A stretch of DNA of 64,000 nt. Source: Simmondsia chinensis. Lineage: Eukaryota; Streptophyta; Magnoliopsida; Caryophyllales; Simmondsiaceae. How positions within the stretch are numbered: the stretch's first letter is position 1; each line of letters opens with the position of its first letter. The position numbers were made by a program, and so were the translations under genes. The stretch covers positions 7,571,320 to 7,635,319 of the forward strand of contig JAGTTD010000007.1 of the NCBI GenBank assembly GCA_018398585.1, written 5' to 3'. Shown here piece by piece: positions 1 to 11,839 of this stretch. A model generated the notes under the pieces. The model saw only the letters and a list, made by a program, of their open reading frames with translations, was not told the DNA's origin and ran no database searches.

Positions 1-2
1 GG

Positions 3-767
3 TTCAAAGACAGGGTAAATAAGGATATGGTACCAAGCTACATTTGGTATTTAGGTGATGGTCCGAATCGAGTGGCAAAGAGATATAGTGGCTATTTCAT
101 CAATGGGTATAGGTTCCATACTACAGAACGTGGTGCAAGATGCAAAACTCAAAATAGTGGAGTCAGCCTCGCTGCTTTGACCTCGAGTTTCGCTAGTTCT
201 AGGGATAGTAAACCTGTTACCGATACGGTAACTTACTATGGAGCAGTACAGGAAATCATTGAAATAGATTATTATGCTCAATTCAGTGTTGTACTATTTC
301 GATGTGACTGGTAACAAGTAGAGAATGATGAACATGGGCTTACTTGTGTTAATTTCAATAAGTTGTGGTCCAGGGATGAACCATATGTTTTAGCATCTCA
401 AGTGCAACAAGTATACTATGTCCAGGACTGTGTTAATGAATTTGTGCACTATGTTATCAAGTATGTTCCAAGAGAGCTCTATGACATTGCTTCAGAGATA
501 GAGACCAATGTCCAAGACCCTTCTGATTTAGATGTACATGATTCCGAAATGCATTCTAGTCATGATGAAGTTAGTTTGGCCAGCGATGATGTTCCTGCAA
601 TGGCCATTGAAATGACAAACATATTGGACAGTTCACTTATGAATGATGAGCAAGAGGAGGATGAGGATGATGAAAATGAAGAAGAGGAGGATGAGGAGGA
701 GGATGAAGAAGAGGATGATGAAGAAGATGACTCGGATTATGATAATACAGACTGGGATTACGTATAA
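3..767 (+). pseudogene. CACTA transposase C-terminus (DUF4216-like) with acidic tail
   Basis: The open frame enters from the left edge. From about 100 it reads NGYRFHTTER and TQNSGVSLAA, then YYGAVQEIIEIDY and VVLFRCDW. These are hallmarks of the domain at the C-terminus of TNPD-like CACTA transposases. A TAA at 312-314 interrupts the same frame, which then continues with FNKLWSRDEPYVLASQVQQV and a PRELYD motif near 470. The last 45 or so residues are almost pure Asp/Glu (about 643-765), typical of the acidic tail of this family. The catalytic core lies upstream of the window. The single in-frame stop makes this a likely pseudogene unless it is a sequencing error. Confidence 0.85.
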
Positions 768-1013
768 TGTGTTTAATTATTTATGTATTTTAACCGGTGA
801 GCATTTGTTTTTTGATCTGTTGATTGTTTTTCGCTAGTTTGTCATGTTACTATTTAAATATTTATGTGTTTTTCATTACTTCTACATAGCTACAACGCAA
901 CATATTGGTGGACATTTTGCCTTAGTTCTTTTATTTTTAATGACACTAATTATTCTCTTTTTCTTTCATCTTTTTTTCTTTTTTTTTTTTTTATATGTTT
1001 CAGGGTATAAAAG
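768..1013 (+). other. Spacer and 5' leader of the TNPA-like gene
   Basis: No coding signal. A long pyrimidine tract (about 971-991) runs into TTTCAG at 998-1003, a good splice acceptor 10 bp before the ATG at 1014. The TNPA-like mRNA therefore probably has a spliced 5' leader, or is spliced from the upstream transposase transcript as in En/Spm-type elements. Confidence 0.5.
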
Positions 1014-2689
1014 ATGAAAGGAAAGAAGCACACTTCTAAAAAAAGTACATCACACGGACCAAATTTTTGTACACTTGGGTCCATAGCAACGACATTAAGA
1101 AAAAAACAACAACAGAAAAGAGCAAACATTGCGCAACAACAAAGGAACGAGCTTCAACATATTGAGAATAGAGAAGAAGATGACTTCTCAGATGAGGAGT
1201 ACGTGCGAAATGATGACCTGGGTGATGACGATGGATTTATCGAGAGCGATGAGGATGATGATCGAGAATGCCTTCCTTCACAGGGCCAAGATCCTGTAAC
1301 AACACAAGATCTGAGGAGGTCCTTACTCAATGATTTCATAACACCATCGGAAAGAAGTAAGAGAGCTAAGTACATACATAGACACCTAGACTCATATGTC
1401 TTACTACTACTATATTCTCAGATCACAATCATAACATTGTGTTTGCTCAGGATTAGTCCCATCAGAGAGGCCAGCGGATGCCCTAAACGAACAAGCAAGC
1501 AGATCTTCATCACAAACGCGTGTTAGGCCAGAACACACATCCTCACATAGCAGCGATCAAAGCCATCCGGATAATAATGAAGTCGAAGGTAGTACTGATA
1601 AAATTTAGGATCAGTTATGTGATAGGCTTTTAAGCGAGTGTTGTTGTACATGACTATATGTATTTTGTAACTTTCTTGGTCTGTGTTCAAATCTTCTACT
1701 CCAGTAAAGAAGTACAGAGGGAGGACCATGATGAAGCATGTACACAGTAGAACACTGAAAAATCGTGTACCTATCTTTCTAAATGAGTACAATCAACCAA
1801 TTGGTCCAGATGACAAAACGTTAGATGAGTTCAGCAGTTTCTTGGGCACCTTAGGGCGGGACCCTACCATTGCACCTCTAAATTTTTTCAATTGGAGAAA
1901 AGTGCCGAAGGAGAAGATATGGGAGTATGTAACGGTATGGTTATTTCAAATTACAGTTATATCCTACTTTTATGCTTTCTTTTACTTCTCTAAGATGTTT
2001 CATTATGATTGCAGAAGAAGTACATAATCCCCCGCAAGGTAGGAAATGGGTTATGTCGACTGTGAACTCAGCATGGAAGTCTTTTAAATGTGAAGTGAAA
2101 CAAAATCACTTCAACAAATTTTCAAACAATGCCACTCGTTGGAGAAATCGACCAGCATCCAATCCTAATGATCAATTGAAAGATCTATTTAGATATTGGG
2201 GCTTCTCTACTGCCAAGGTGCATGGCATGAATATGTATATTGCATTGCATATGTTATTGTATGTGTTGATAATTATACTCACAGTACGTATAAATTTAGA
2301 GAGTTGCCGAAATCAACACTCAGAATCGTAAGAAACAAAACTACATGCACACTGCCGGAAAGAAAAGTTTTACAAGGGTCGCGTGCAGATTGGTAATTCA
2401 CTTTCTTTTTGATATATATATTCATGTTTATTTCTTACATCTAATTTTTGTAATTGTTTTTGTTTTTAATTTATTGATGTATTCAACTCTTACCCTTTTT
2501 ACAGACACAAGAACATCCAAACAAACAGAAACCATCGCGGAGTAAATTATTCATTGAGACGTGGAGGAGGAACCCTATGAAAAAGTATAAAGATCCTGTG
2601 CAGCCTACAATAGCAAAAATTGTAAGTTTTAAATCAAAATTTTAGTATTCTTTAAATCAAATTTCTGGAGTTCGGTTATTTTTAGATTA

Positions 2690-3805
2690 ATTTTAGAGTG
2701 TGGTTATTTTATGATAGAACATCTTTTGTTGTCTAATGAGTTGATATTGTAAGTGATCGAACATCTTTTGTTGTTTCTGAAAACCGTGATCCATTTCCTG
2801 CATCAACAATTCCATCTCTTTTTGAAATGTTTCAAAGAATCGTTGCATCCTCAAATCCAACTTCTCAAACTGATTTGCTTCAATTTTGGATCCCAATTCT
2901 ACATTAACTCCAGAAGTTGATGTTATGTTGCTATTTAGCTACTGCTATGTTGCTGTTGAAGGTGCTGCTATGTTCTGTTGTTGCTGGTCGTTTTGGTGGT
3001 TGCTGCTTGGCGGGGTTGTTAGATAATAATGTTGTACTAGTCTTAGCTTAGTTCATTTAGACCTTTCCTTAGCAGCAAGTTGTAATAAAGTGCTGTTAGC
3101 ACCTGCATTGTAATAACCTGCAGTAAGCATGCTGCAGTGTTGGTACTTGGCGCCATAAGCTAGAGTTAGTTAGAAGATATTTTGGTAGTTAGTTAGATAT
3201 TTTTAGTTGAATTAGGTATTTTCCTATTAAGAGTCGGTTAGTTCGTTATGTCTAGGTTCAATATTTTAGCTTGCATTAGTTATGTCTAGGAGAAAGAGAT
3301 GTAAAATAAGAAAAGAAGGGAAATTTCTCAAAGAGATAGTTGTAATGTTCATTGAATGATCATCCATTACACACTAGCATCCCTTTTATATTTCAACTAA
3401 TAACAATGCAATGCCTTTTAACTGCCTTAACCGACTTGAACTAGCCTTGGCGCCAAAATATCTAAGTAAGCATATCAACCTACTTGCACAATTCAAGCTT
3501 ATACTAAGGACTTACTACTTATTACATCAATATTATTCTAATTACAATCTTTCATAAGCCCCATCTATAGGAATCATGATAGCTGCATAAGTATGTTGGT
3601 TAGTTGACGTTGTCTTGGTGCATTAAACTTGAGTAACCGCCATTAGCTTAGGACTAGTATAAGTACTTGAGTCTTGCATTGTAATTCATATATGATGAAT
3701 GATGAATGAAGTCTAAATTGAGATTCAATTGATTGCACTTGACTAAATTGAGGTTCTAAGCAAATTTGAGAGATAAGATTATGTACATCTCACTCTTATC
3801 AGACA
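2690..3805 (-). mobile_element. LTR-retroelement fragment (LTR-like 3017-3805 plus gag-like start)
   Basis: Inside the long TNPA intron. On the minus strand a 67-codon frame at 2896-2693 (coiled-coil-like, rich in Gln and Met) resembles the N-terminus of a retrotransposon gag. Upstream of it, 3017-3805 has imperfect inverted termini (TGTTAGATAA on the left, TTATCAGACA on the right), compatible with an LTR. I cannot find a tRNA primer site between the two and see no flanking duplication, so the LTR limits are tentative. Confidence 0.35.
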
Positions 3806-4514
3806 CTACTTTGATAGGAGCTCGTTGAGTCATTGGGTTTGTTGTTTTCACTGCTATTGTACTGTAAGAGATTTTCTTCAATGAAAATGGCAGTTAAAAC
3901 TCTAATTTTCTTTTACTATTCGCATTGAATTTGCTTTATTGTATTGAGTTACTTATATGTCATGGATTATTGACTTTTTCTAGAAAGGTGATGCGAAAGT
4001 TATGTTAGGTATTTTGAAATGGGTTGCTCAAATTATGAGTTGATGATGTTCTCTTATTGTATATTATTGCATATTATGGCATATGTTAAGAGGAGATATG
4101 TATATCTTATATATATGCATATATATAAATATTTGTGAGTATCACTCTAAAACAATGTGATATGTAGATTAGTTAGTTAATTAAAATATTTGATGAACCA
4201 CCTACTTGTGGGGTTGGTTACATATTAATATTATTAGAATACTTAATTAAAATTTGGACCATTTCTTGATACCTGATTATCACCCTTGAACTCTAGTGCA
4301 TTTATGGATAAGGAAATTTTTAGAGTGAGGGGATTCTTTTAAGTGATTTAAGTGAAAAATATAAGATACATTTAAGTACTATAAATTACATAGAGTTATT
4401 AACTTTATTGGTCTTAAATTTTTCTAAATTCATTTAATTGATTTAATATTGAGTTGGTTTATGGCATGACATTATAAATAAGGTATAACTTTTTACTTCA
4501 TTTCTTTGATGTAG
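3806..4514. other. AT-rich intron sequence
   Basis: The remainder of the TNPA-like intron. It is AT-rich with short TATA runs near 4100-4140. I see no gene or recognisable element in it. Confidence 0.4.
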
Positions 4515-5028
4515 AAAGAAGTTGAGGAACATCAATCCAAGATTAATTCTGAGGGAGGATCAAATAGCGAAAGTACAGATGCATTTGATGAAGTAATGGG
4601 TGATGAGCATTCGGGTCGTATCCGTCTATTTGGGAGGGGTGTTACCCAGAGAGATCTTAAAGAGAAGGTTCAAGTGGGTGGAGTTCAAGTTCCAACATAG
4701 GTTATGGAGTCCATAAAGGCTGACATTAAAGCTGAACTGACGAAAGAAGTTATGTAGGAACTGATCTCTAGACTTGCCTTAGTAATCCCAAGTTTAAGCA
4801 ATCTTGATCCCCATGTACTTCAAACCTTGGTAGGAGGATCACCTAGAAATGGTCATAGTACTACTCGAAATGTTGCTTCTTCATCAGGTGCTACAAATGA
4901 GGTATATTAGTGCTTTAGTTCTATTTTTAACTCAAAAATTATCATATATCTCAATGATTCTTCATGTAAAACTAAAGAAATCATTTGTTCCTACATCTCT
5001 TTTGTTGTATAAGACTCTAATACTGCTA

Positions 5029-5349
5029 TGTCATGACCCGAGGTGGGCTAGGGTTATGACTTAGAAAGAAAGAGGGTTTGGAAGAGGGAGAATTGAGAAA
5101 GAGATGAGATAGAGATGAGAATTCGAGGGAGAAGTAGAGAGAATAGAGGGACAGTAAGAGAATTGAAGTATTGATATTATCATTGAATGATCTCCAAAGT
5201 ACAATTACAACTCTTTATATGAAGTAAAACATATAACTATCAATGTAACAACTCAACTAAACAAGAATATCTATCTCAACAACTATAACAACCTCATGTA
5301 TCTAATTACAACTACTTCCAACTAAATCTTATCACTTCAGTTCATGACA
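5029..5349. mobile_element. Solo LTR with perfect 5-bp target duplication
   Basis: A 321 bp unit begins TGTCATGA and ends TCATGACA, a perfect 8 bp terminal inverted repeat with the TG...CA ends of an LTR. It is flanked on both sides by TGCTA (5024-5028 and 5350-5354). The GA-rich body after the TGTCATGACCC start resembles the LTRs at 10,059 and 11,840, so it is probably the same superfamily. No internal retrotransposon sequence remains, as expected after LTR-LTR recombination. It lies in the last intron of the TNPA-like gene and therefore inserted after the CACTA element. Confidence 0.88.
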
Positions 5350-5794
5350 TGCTACTTATGCTCATTTTATATGCTTTTGGGGTCAGGGTGCTGAGGATCT
5401 CGATAATGTTGATGGACACGTGGCCAATAAAGGAACATAGTGTGGAGTTTATGGTTATGAAAAGTGTACTTGATGTGGTTGAATGTAAATTGTGTTTTCT
5501 GATATTGACTTGGTGGTTATAGACCTTTGTGGGTGTAGGACTTTTTTGGCTTTAATATGTAAAGCTTGATATATTTGAGGTTTAGACTTTTATGATTAGT
5601 AGCTATGTATTTGATTCACTGGTGTCTTTTGATTATCGACTATGTAATTTGTATTTGGATTATTATTAGTTTTGATATCGAGCAAGATCTTTTGAATGTA
5701 TGGATGTGTTAAGATATGCTTATGAATTAAGAGGTGTTGGTTTAAAGAATTCTTGTAATGTATGTCAAAATTGAATTAATAACTACACTAGTTT

Positions 5795-6450
5795 TTGTAC
5801 AAACCGTTGCATTAGGGATTTTAAGTAGTTGCATTAGTTCATCAATAAACCGCTGCATTAGGTGAACATAACCGTTGCATTAGCTGAGTACCAAACAGCT
5901 GCATTAGGTGAACATAACCGTTGCATTTGCTAAGTCCAAGACCACTGCATTAGGTTAGAAAAACCGTTGCATTAGCTAAGTCCAAAATCGCTGCATTAGG
6001 TTAGAGTAACCATTGCATTAGCTAAGTCCAAAACCGCTGCATTAGGTTAGAATAACCGTTGCATTAGCTAAGACCAAAACCATTGCATTAGGTCAACATA
6101 ACCGTTGCATTAGGTCTGCACAAACCGCTGCATTAGGTTAGAATAACTGTTGCATTAGCTAAGACCAAAACCGCTGCATTAGGTCAATATTACCATTGCA
6201 TTAGGTCTACACAAACCGCTGCATTAGATTAAAATAACCCTTGCATTTGGTTTCCCATAACTGTTGTCATAGGTCAAACAACCGTTGCATTGGTTACCCA
6301 AATGCAACGGTTATTATCCGCAACTATAGTCAAAAAAACCGCTGCAAAAGGATAATGCTACGAACGCGTATGCAATGGTTTATGAACCGCTGCATTAGAT
6401 GTAATGCAGCGGTTTTGTCCAATTTACTGCAGTTTTAAACCGTTGCATAT
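5795..6450 (+). repeat. CACTA subterminal repeat array
   Basis: About 25 degenerate copies of a unit near AACCGYTGCATTAG. They alternate in a higher-order dimer of roughly 46 bp: a copy with a CTGCATTAGG core, then one with GTTGCATTAGC. Most are direct. Near the element end some are inverted (ATGCAACGG near 6302 and AATGCAGCGG near 6402). In En/Spm, arrays of this kind bind TNPA, and the neighbouring TNPA-like gene is the natural partner. Confidence 0.85.
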
Positions 6451-6460
6451 GACCTAATAT

Positions 6461-6469
6461 GTAGTAGTG
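6461..6469 (+). repeat. CACTA 3' terminal inverted repeat end
   Basis: GTAGTAGTG; the complement reads CACTACTAC. Subterminal repeats stop just before it and gypsy RT coding begins within a few bases after it. Confidence 0.8.
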
Positions 6470-6472
6470 TGC

Positions 6473-9110
6473 TATGAGCATGCTCATCCAGAAAAATAAT
6501 TTACCCTTTGCCTTGCCAATAATTCTCCTAAAGAAGAAGGATGGCTCTTGGCATCTTTGCATTGACTATAGAGCCCTTAAGAAGATGACTGTTAAGGACA
6601 AGTTCTCCATTCCGATTGTTGAGGAATTGCTTGATGAACTTGGCGGAGCCACTCTGTTTTCAAAGCTAGATCTCAAGTCTGGCCACTGTCAGATTCGAAT
6701 GGCGCGAGAGGACATACCAAAGATAGATTTTCGAATGCATACTAGTCATTATGAGTTTACCGTCATGCCCTTCGGGTTGTCCAATGCCCTCTCCACTTTT
6801 CAAAGCCTAATGAATTACATCTTCAGGCCTTATCTCCAGCACTTCGCTCTTGTGTTCTTCGATAACATTCTTGTCTTCAGCCGCACTTAGACTGATCATA
6901 ATTCTCATCTGAGAACCATTCTTAGTGTGCTATGCGCCAACCACTTTCCCACTAACGGCATCAAGTGCACTTTTGGCACTCACCGTATTGAGTATTTGGG
7001 GCACTACATTTCAAGTGAAGGGGTTTCTGCGGATCCACAAAAAATTGAGGCTGTTGCTAGCTGGCCACGCCCTCAAACCCTAAAGCAGCTCCGCGGTTTT
7101 TTTGGCTCTCTCTGGATCTTACCGATGATTTATAGCTCAGTATGGCATCATTGCCTGGCCACTCACTGATCTACTTCGAAAGGAAAACTTTGTCTAGAAC
7201 TCGCAGCTTGAAGACGCCTTCAATCATTTCAAGCATGCCTTAACAACGGCGCTAGTTCTCGCACTTCCCGATTTCTCGAAGGTCTTTATCATAGAGACCA
7301 ATGCCTCCAGCACTGGTATCGGCGCCATTTTTATGAAAGACAGCCGTTTATTGGCCTATATCAGTCGTACATTGGGGCCATGCCATCAGGGCATGTCCGT
7401 TTATGAGCGAGAACTGCATGCAATGGTCTTTGCCGTAGAAAAAATGGGAGCAATACGTCTCAAGGCGCCATTTCATAATCCGCATGGATCAACAGAGTTT
7501 GAAGTTTCTCCTTGAGCAGAGGTTGAGGTCGTCTCTACAACACTTATGGCTTTCTCGCCTAATCAGCCTCAACTATGACATTATTTACAAAAAGGGCACC
7601 GAGAATAGGGCTGCTGATGCTCTTTCTCACCTTTCTGGCACAGAAGTCTTATGTATGGCACTCTCTGCTATATCTTTAGATTTCATGACAAGGATGATTG
7701 ACTCTTGGTCCCAAGATCCAGTCCTTTCCCACATTATTGCTGATAAACAAGCCAAACCTCTGTCCCATCTATGCTACTCCTGGAACGGGCACTTGGCTAT
7801 TGGTAATATCGCCAATCTCCACCAGGACATCCTCCTCTGGCTTCGCAATTCCACCCACGGAGGGCACTCAAGGGTTGACGCTACTTATTGCTGCATTCCG
7901 CCTTTTTTCAACTGGAAAGAACTATGCCAAGATATTGCTAACTATATCCGGCAGTGCAACGTTTGTCAAAGGCACAAGTATGAAATAACGGCACCGGCTA
8001 GCCTCCTTCAACCACTTCCGGTTCCCATGACCATTTGGAATAGCATCTCCCTTGACTTCATCGTAGGACTGTCACCATCTGAAGGACACTCGGTTATCCT
8101 TGTTGTGGTGGTTCGTCTTACCAGGTATGGTCATTTCATATCCCTTGCCCACCCCTACTCAGCGGTCACTGTGGCTAGCATTTTCTTAAATCAGATCTAC
8201 TGCCTTCATGGCCTTCCTGAAACAATCACTAGTGATAAGGACCCGTTTTTCACAAGTATTTTTTGGTGGGAACTTTTCTCTTGATTGGGCACCCACCTCA
8301 ATCTTTCCTCATCCTATCATCCGCAAACACATAGGCAAATCGAAGTCTTGAACTGATGCCTAGAAACCTACTTGCAACGTGCCATCAGTGAACAACCTCG
8401 CCTTTGGACACGATGGCTTTCATTAGTGGAATTGTGGTATAACACCACTTTTCAGTCCTCCGCGCAAAAAACTCCCTTTGAACTTCTGTATGGCCAACCG
8501 TCACCGCTGTATCTCCCATACGTCCCAGGTGAATCCTCAGTTAAAGCAGTTGATTACAGCTTGACAGCTCAAGCAGAAACTCTTAATCGTCTGCGCCATC
8601 ACCTCTTTCGCGCCCAAAATCAAATGAAGTAGCTAACAGATCATCAACGCACAAAAAGAGATATCCAGATAGGCGATTATGTTGGGCTTAAATTACAAGC
8701 ATGCCGCCAATATAGTGTGGAGGCCAGATGATTCCACAAGCTTGCATCTCGCTATTATGGCCCATACCGCATCATTAACAGAATGGGCTCAGTAGCCTAC
8801 CAGCTTGATTGTCCGGCTCACTCTTCCATACATCACACCGTTCACGTCTCACTGCTGATCGCTGCTTTTCAGTCCCTGCCGTGAGCACTGTACTTGGAGA
8901 TACTTGGCCTCCCGCAGCTTCTTCCCCCCAACCAGTTGCCATTATGGGCCGCAGAATGGTTAAATGTCGCCATCTTGCTGCAACCCAAGTGTTGGTTTAG
9001 TGGGAAGGACAGTCTGTTACTGACAGCACCTAGGAGTTCCTCCATCAATTCGAGCTTCGCTTCCCCCAGTTTGATCCTCAAGGATGAGGATCATCTCAAG
9101 GGGGTGGCAT
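6473..9110 (+). pseudogene. Ty3/gypsy (chromovirus-type) pol: RT, RNase H, integrase, chromodomain
   Basis: Reading through frameshifts and stops gives RT (KKKDGSW near 6530, LLDELGGATLFSKLDLKSG, then VFFDNILVFS at about 6851-6880, where the catalytic YxDD-type box reads FDN), and RNase H (ETNASSTGIGAIF near 7300, AYISRTLGP). The integrase has a zinc-binding HHCC segment (CNVCQRHK near 7955) and the DDE core start ISLDFIVGLSP. The late ASRYYGPYRII motif precedes a chromodomain-like WEGQ...FPQFD segment at about 8982-9080. The 5' part lies left of the window because the CACTA element is inserted at the start of RT. TAGs at 6888 and 8631 and several frame changes mark a dead copy. Confidence 0.88.
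9101..9110 (+). other. Polypurine tract of the gypsy element
   Basis: CAAGGGGGTGGCAT directly before the TGATACACC that starts the 3' LTR. It lies just after the chromodomain, the standard position for plus-strand priming. Confidence 0.65.
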
Positions 9111-9480
9111 TGATACACCAAAAGCTACTGATCCCTTCCTACCAGGTGCTGTCTCGCCAACAATCCCGCCAAGCTTGCTTTGGGACACGCCTAGCTCCTG
9201 ATTTAGAATGCTGCTGCATTCCCCTCTCTCTCTCCAGCCATGTCATCATTCAGATATTTCAAGAAATTTTCCCTTAGATATTTTGCTTATATATAGTTGG
9301 AGGTGATTAGGGTTAGTTATGTTAGAAAAGTGTCTCCTCCTTCTCTCCCCCAAAAACCCTAATCTCATTGTCCCTCTTTTCCTTTTGTAATCTCCATTAG
9401 AGGGTTGTATCTTACTTATACATATATAGAAATACATACAACGGGGCATCTTTTATTGCCCCGTAGCTACAATTGCTTGA
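9111..9480 (+). repeat. 3' LTR of the gypsy element
   Basis: Begins TGATACACC after the polypurine tract. It contains a TATATATAG box near 9290, pyrimidine-rich leader-like sequence and a probable polyadenylation region near 9400-9460. The partner LTR is outside the window, so the 3' limit is only approximate. Confidence 0.5.
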
Positions 9481-10058
9481 GATTACCATTGATTTGTATA
9501 AACTAGTTTGTTGGTGGCACTGAATAAACGTAATCTTAGTAAATTGAATTTTTGGCTTGTCGAAGGTGCTCTTTTGTTGTGATGGCGCACCTATTGGCAC
9601 ACCTTTATGATGATAGAAGGGAAGGCTTGTTTCTCAAAATATTCGCAGTGGCCGCCTGAGAGCTTTTGCCTTTTGCCAGGCTTAAGAGCTTGTGCTGCTT
9701 CTGTCATTAGATGTCCGAGAGTAGCCTCCTTTTTTTGCGTTCCCTTCAATGTCTTTATATCAGTAGCATAAAATAATTAGTTCGTCTAAATTTTCGTGTT
9801 ATGTACATTTTTTTTTTTTTGTTTGAACTCTTGTTTTCACATTTCTTAGTGAAGATCTGAGTTTGAGTTCTTAGTGTTGGGTTGGTTTGGTTTGGAGAAG
9901 AAAATGGCCCCTTGACTGTAGCTTTGTGTCAGAGAGACATATAAGTCCCTCATATTGAATGTCATCCATCTTGGGCAGTTCATCAGGGTGATTTGTCCTG
10001 ATCAATGTAAGGTGGAACAAAATAAATAGGGTGTTCACTAATGACTTGAGTATGATAT
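9481..10058. other. Unassigned sequence
   Basis: Between the gypsy LTR and the next LTR element. A minus-strand frame at 9871-10071 runs into the neighbouring LTR and matches nothing I recognise. Low-complexity T runs lie near 9811-9825. No gene supported. Confidence 0.4.
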
Positions 10059-10548
10059 TGTTATGACCCAATTAAATTGTAGGCCATAAACTAATATTTC
10101 TTGAATTGAATTGAGAGAAAGAGGGGGAGAGAGAGAAATAAGAGATTAAGGGAGAAGTAAAATTGAAGAAGAGGTAAGACAGAAAGAGAGAGATTGAAAG
10201 GGAGACAGAGAAATTGGAAGAGTAAAATCTTATTATTCACCAAATTTGTTCAATACATGTCATTACATCCCTATATATAAACTAAGGAATGAGGAAATGG
10301 AAATATTACAACTAAGTGTGAAAAAAAAAAAAATGGAAAAAAGTAAAAAATAGTAAATCTGCACTTTTGCGCCAAAACTAAACTAACGGCTAGTAACAGA
10401 TTTTCCCACCAAAAATAGAATTCGAAAGTTAGCTACGCATTTTTAGGGAAATTAGGAAATCCAATATATTAAAAGTAATTCCAGCTCAATTAACAAATTA
10501 GAACTAGAAATTAAGAAAATTAATCAATATAGACCTAAGTATATGACA
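10059..10548 (-). repeat. 3' LTR of the short LTR element
   Basis: On the plus strand it starts TGTTATGACCC and ends TATATGACA. It is a near copy of 11,840-12,352, with shared GAGA-rich tracts and a shared AATTCCAGCTCAATTAACAA block near the end. Confidence 0.85.
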
Positions 10549-10552
10549 TTAT

Positions 10553-10568
10553 CCCCCCCCCCCCCCCC
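10553..10568 (-). other. Polypurine tract (16 G on the minus strand)
   Basis: A run of 16 C on plus just inside the 3' LTR, followed by an A-run. It is in the priming position for plus-strand DNA synthesis, and the adjacent CTTGTCTTCAAGG resembles sequence often seen at the end of plant gypsy coding regions. Confidence 0.6.
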
Positions 10569-10618
10569 AAAAAAAAAAGTTAATCCTTGTCTTCAAGGAT
10601 TGTCTTCACATCTTCAAA

Positions 10619-11139
10619 TCATCGAGGCCTCACAATCTTGAATACCAAATTGCAACATTGTACAATTTTGGTTGATGAAACCTTTTTTTTTCCCCTCTCT
10701 TCTTCTTCTTCTTGAAATTTTTTTCTAGCCTTAAGAATTTTCCTTTGTTTCTTGACAGCTTGATCTGCACTCGTGAGGTTGAGAAAAGTTTCACCAAAAA
10801 CTGTATCCCATCCTCGTTTCTTCAACTGAGCAAGCCGAGAATGGGCACCTCCATCATTTAGTAAACCAATGAAGTGCAATGTGCCCTCTTCAAAACATTC
10901 TTTATATATTTAAAACCTTCCCTTTCATATATTTTTCCCGAGGCAAGAGCAAGATCTACTAGCTTTGCCCCTTGAACATAGATGCTTCCAGCACCAAGAG
11001 CCTTATGACCAACTTCACTATTGCTCATGTCAACTTCGTTTGGAAGGCCTATTGTAGTACCATGAGCCCTAATCATTTTTGGTTGGATTTCTCCCAAATC
11101 TTGGACACCCATATGAGTTTCTTCATCATCTTTTTCCAA
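10619..11139 (-). CDS. Two overlapping unrecognised frames inside the LTR element
   Basis: Frames 10,879-10,619 (86 codons) and 11,139-10,858 (93 codons) overlap by 22 bp. The first ends in a Lys/Glu-rich stretch, the second is neutral. I see no motif of gag, protease, RT or integrase. They could be remnants of captured or decayed sequence. Coding status is doubtful. Confidence 0.25.
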
Positions 11140-11823
11140 ACTCAGGGCAAATGAAGAAAACTTGTGTTTTGATTGTGATTGGAAAGTTCTTAGTTGATTT
11201 TTTTTTTATCTTGGTTTGTGGGTTGGTGGTTGATTTTCTTGGTTTCTTGGGCTCAGAATTGCAACTTCAAAACTAGATTCAAGGTCATTCGCCAAGGCAT
11301 TCAAAGGATTACCTATTTTTGCATCATTCACCAACGAATTCTCCTTAAGTTTTTCTTGATTGGAGAAGATCTTTTGCAAGAGGGTTGCTTTTTCCTGGTT
11401 TATAGATTGCGAAAGAGAAGGAAGGATTGGTGGTGTTGAGTTGGTTGAATCAAACGTTGAGCCTCTATTTCTTCTTGTATAGCAACCAACTTTTCCATCA
11501 ATTTATCTATATGATGCTTTTTCCCTCCATCATTTCACATGCTTCAACCTTTCGTCTTTCTAGAATTGAAAATTTTTGATGGGAACAATAATACCGATTT
11601 TTTCGTCACGAGATTCAATTTTTTGTAACATCAAATCCATACGAACCTATTTTAGTTCATACGTTGACAGTTTACTGTGTTGACTGCTGAGAAGAACCTC
11701 CAATTTTTCAAGAAGCATATCAATTTAGGACAATTGTTGATCATACAACCAATATTCAGCGACCACGGTAGCATTTTGCAACTCGGAACCCATGAATTCG
11801 TGCCTTCAGGGATGCCAAACTGA

Positions 11824-11836
11824 GGCTCTGATACCA
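11824..11836 (-). other. Primer binding site (initiator Met tRNA)
   Basis: Minus strand TGGTATCAGAGCC, separated by 3 bp from the LTR that starts at 11,840. It matches the 3' end of plant initiator methionine tRNA. Confidence 0.85.
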
Positions 11837-11839
11837 ATC

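Larger units (their letters stand above)
1014..5440 (+). pseudogene. TNPA-like CACTA protein (plant transposase Ptta/En/Spm family), spliced
   Basis: Exons inferred by reading frame and GT-AG sites: 1014-1356, 1451-1588, 1705-1934, 2015-2217, about 2285-2392, 2505-2621, 4515-4901, 5387-5440 (stop TAG). The exons give a basic N-terminus, an acidic stretch, then RVPIFLNEYNQPIGP, a W-rich segment ending KKYIIPPQGRKWVM, SKLFIETWRRNP and a late SGRIRLFGRGVT motif. This is the usual order in plant Ptta/En/Spm proteins, which bind subterminal repeats and assist transposition. In-frame TAGs at 4698-4700 and 4755-4757 break exon 7. The introns at 2622-4514 and 4902-5386 hold younger retroelement sequence. 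The exon 4-5 junction is the least certain. Confidence 0.8.
1..6469 (+). mobile_element. CACTA (En/Spm) DNA transposon, right-hand part
   Basis: Seen: the C-terminal part of a CACTA transposase, a downstream spliced TNPA-like gene, a dense field of subterminal repeats and a terminus ending in GTAGTAGTG at 6461-6469, the complement of the CACTA-type 5' end. Directly after it a Ty3/gypsy reverse transcriptase resumes in frame, so the element is inserted in a retrotransposon. The left terminus is outside the window. The 3 bp after the terminus are TGC, the expected length for a CACTA target duplication, but the other copy is off-window. Both genes carry stops, so the copy is probably dead as an autonomous element. 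Its ends could still respond to transposase supplied in trans. Confidence 0.88.

Noticed and set aside
643..837. Met/Arg/Lys-rich plus-strand frame
   Set aside because: It is a frame-shifted shadow of the Glu/Asp codons in the transposase tail.
1154..1375. Serine-rich minus-strand frame
   Set aside because: It is the antisense of the acidic exon of the TNPA-like gene.
5800..6450. CRISPR-like array of short repeats
   Set aside because: Plant nuclear context, degenerate repeats without unique spacers of fixed length, and position at a CACTA end explain it.
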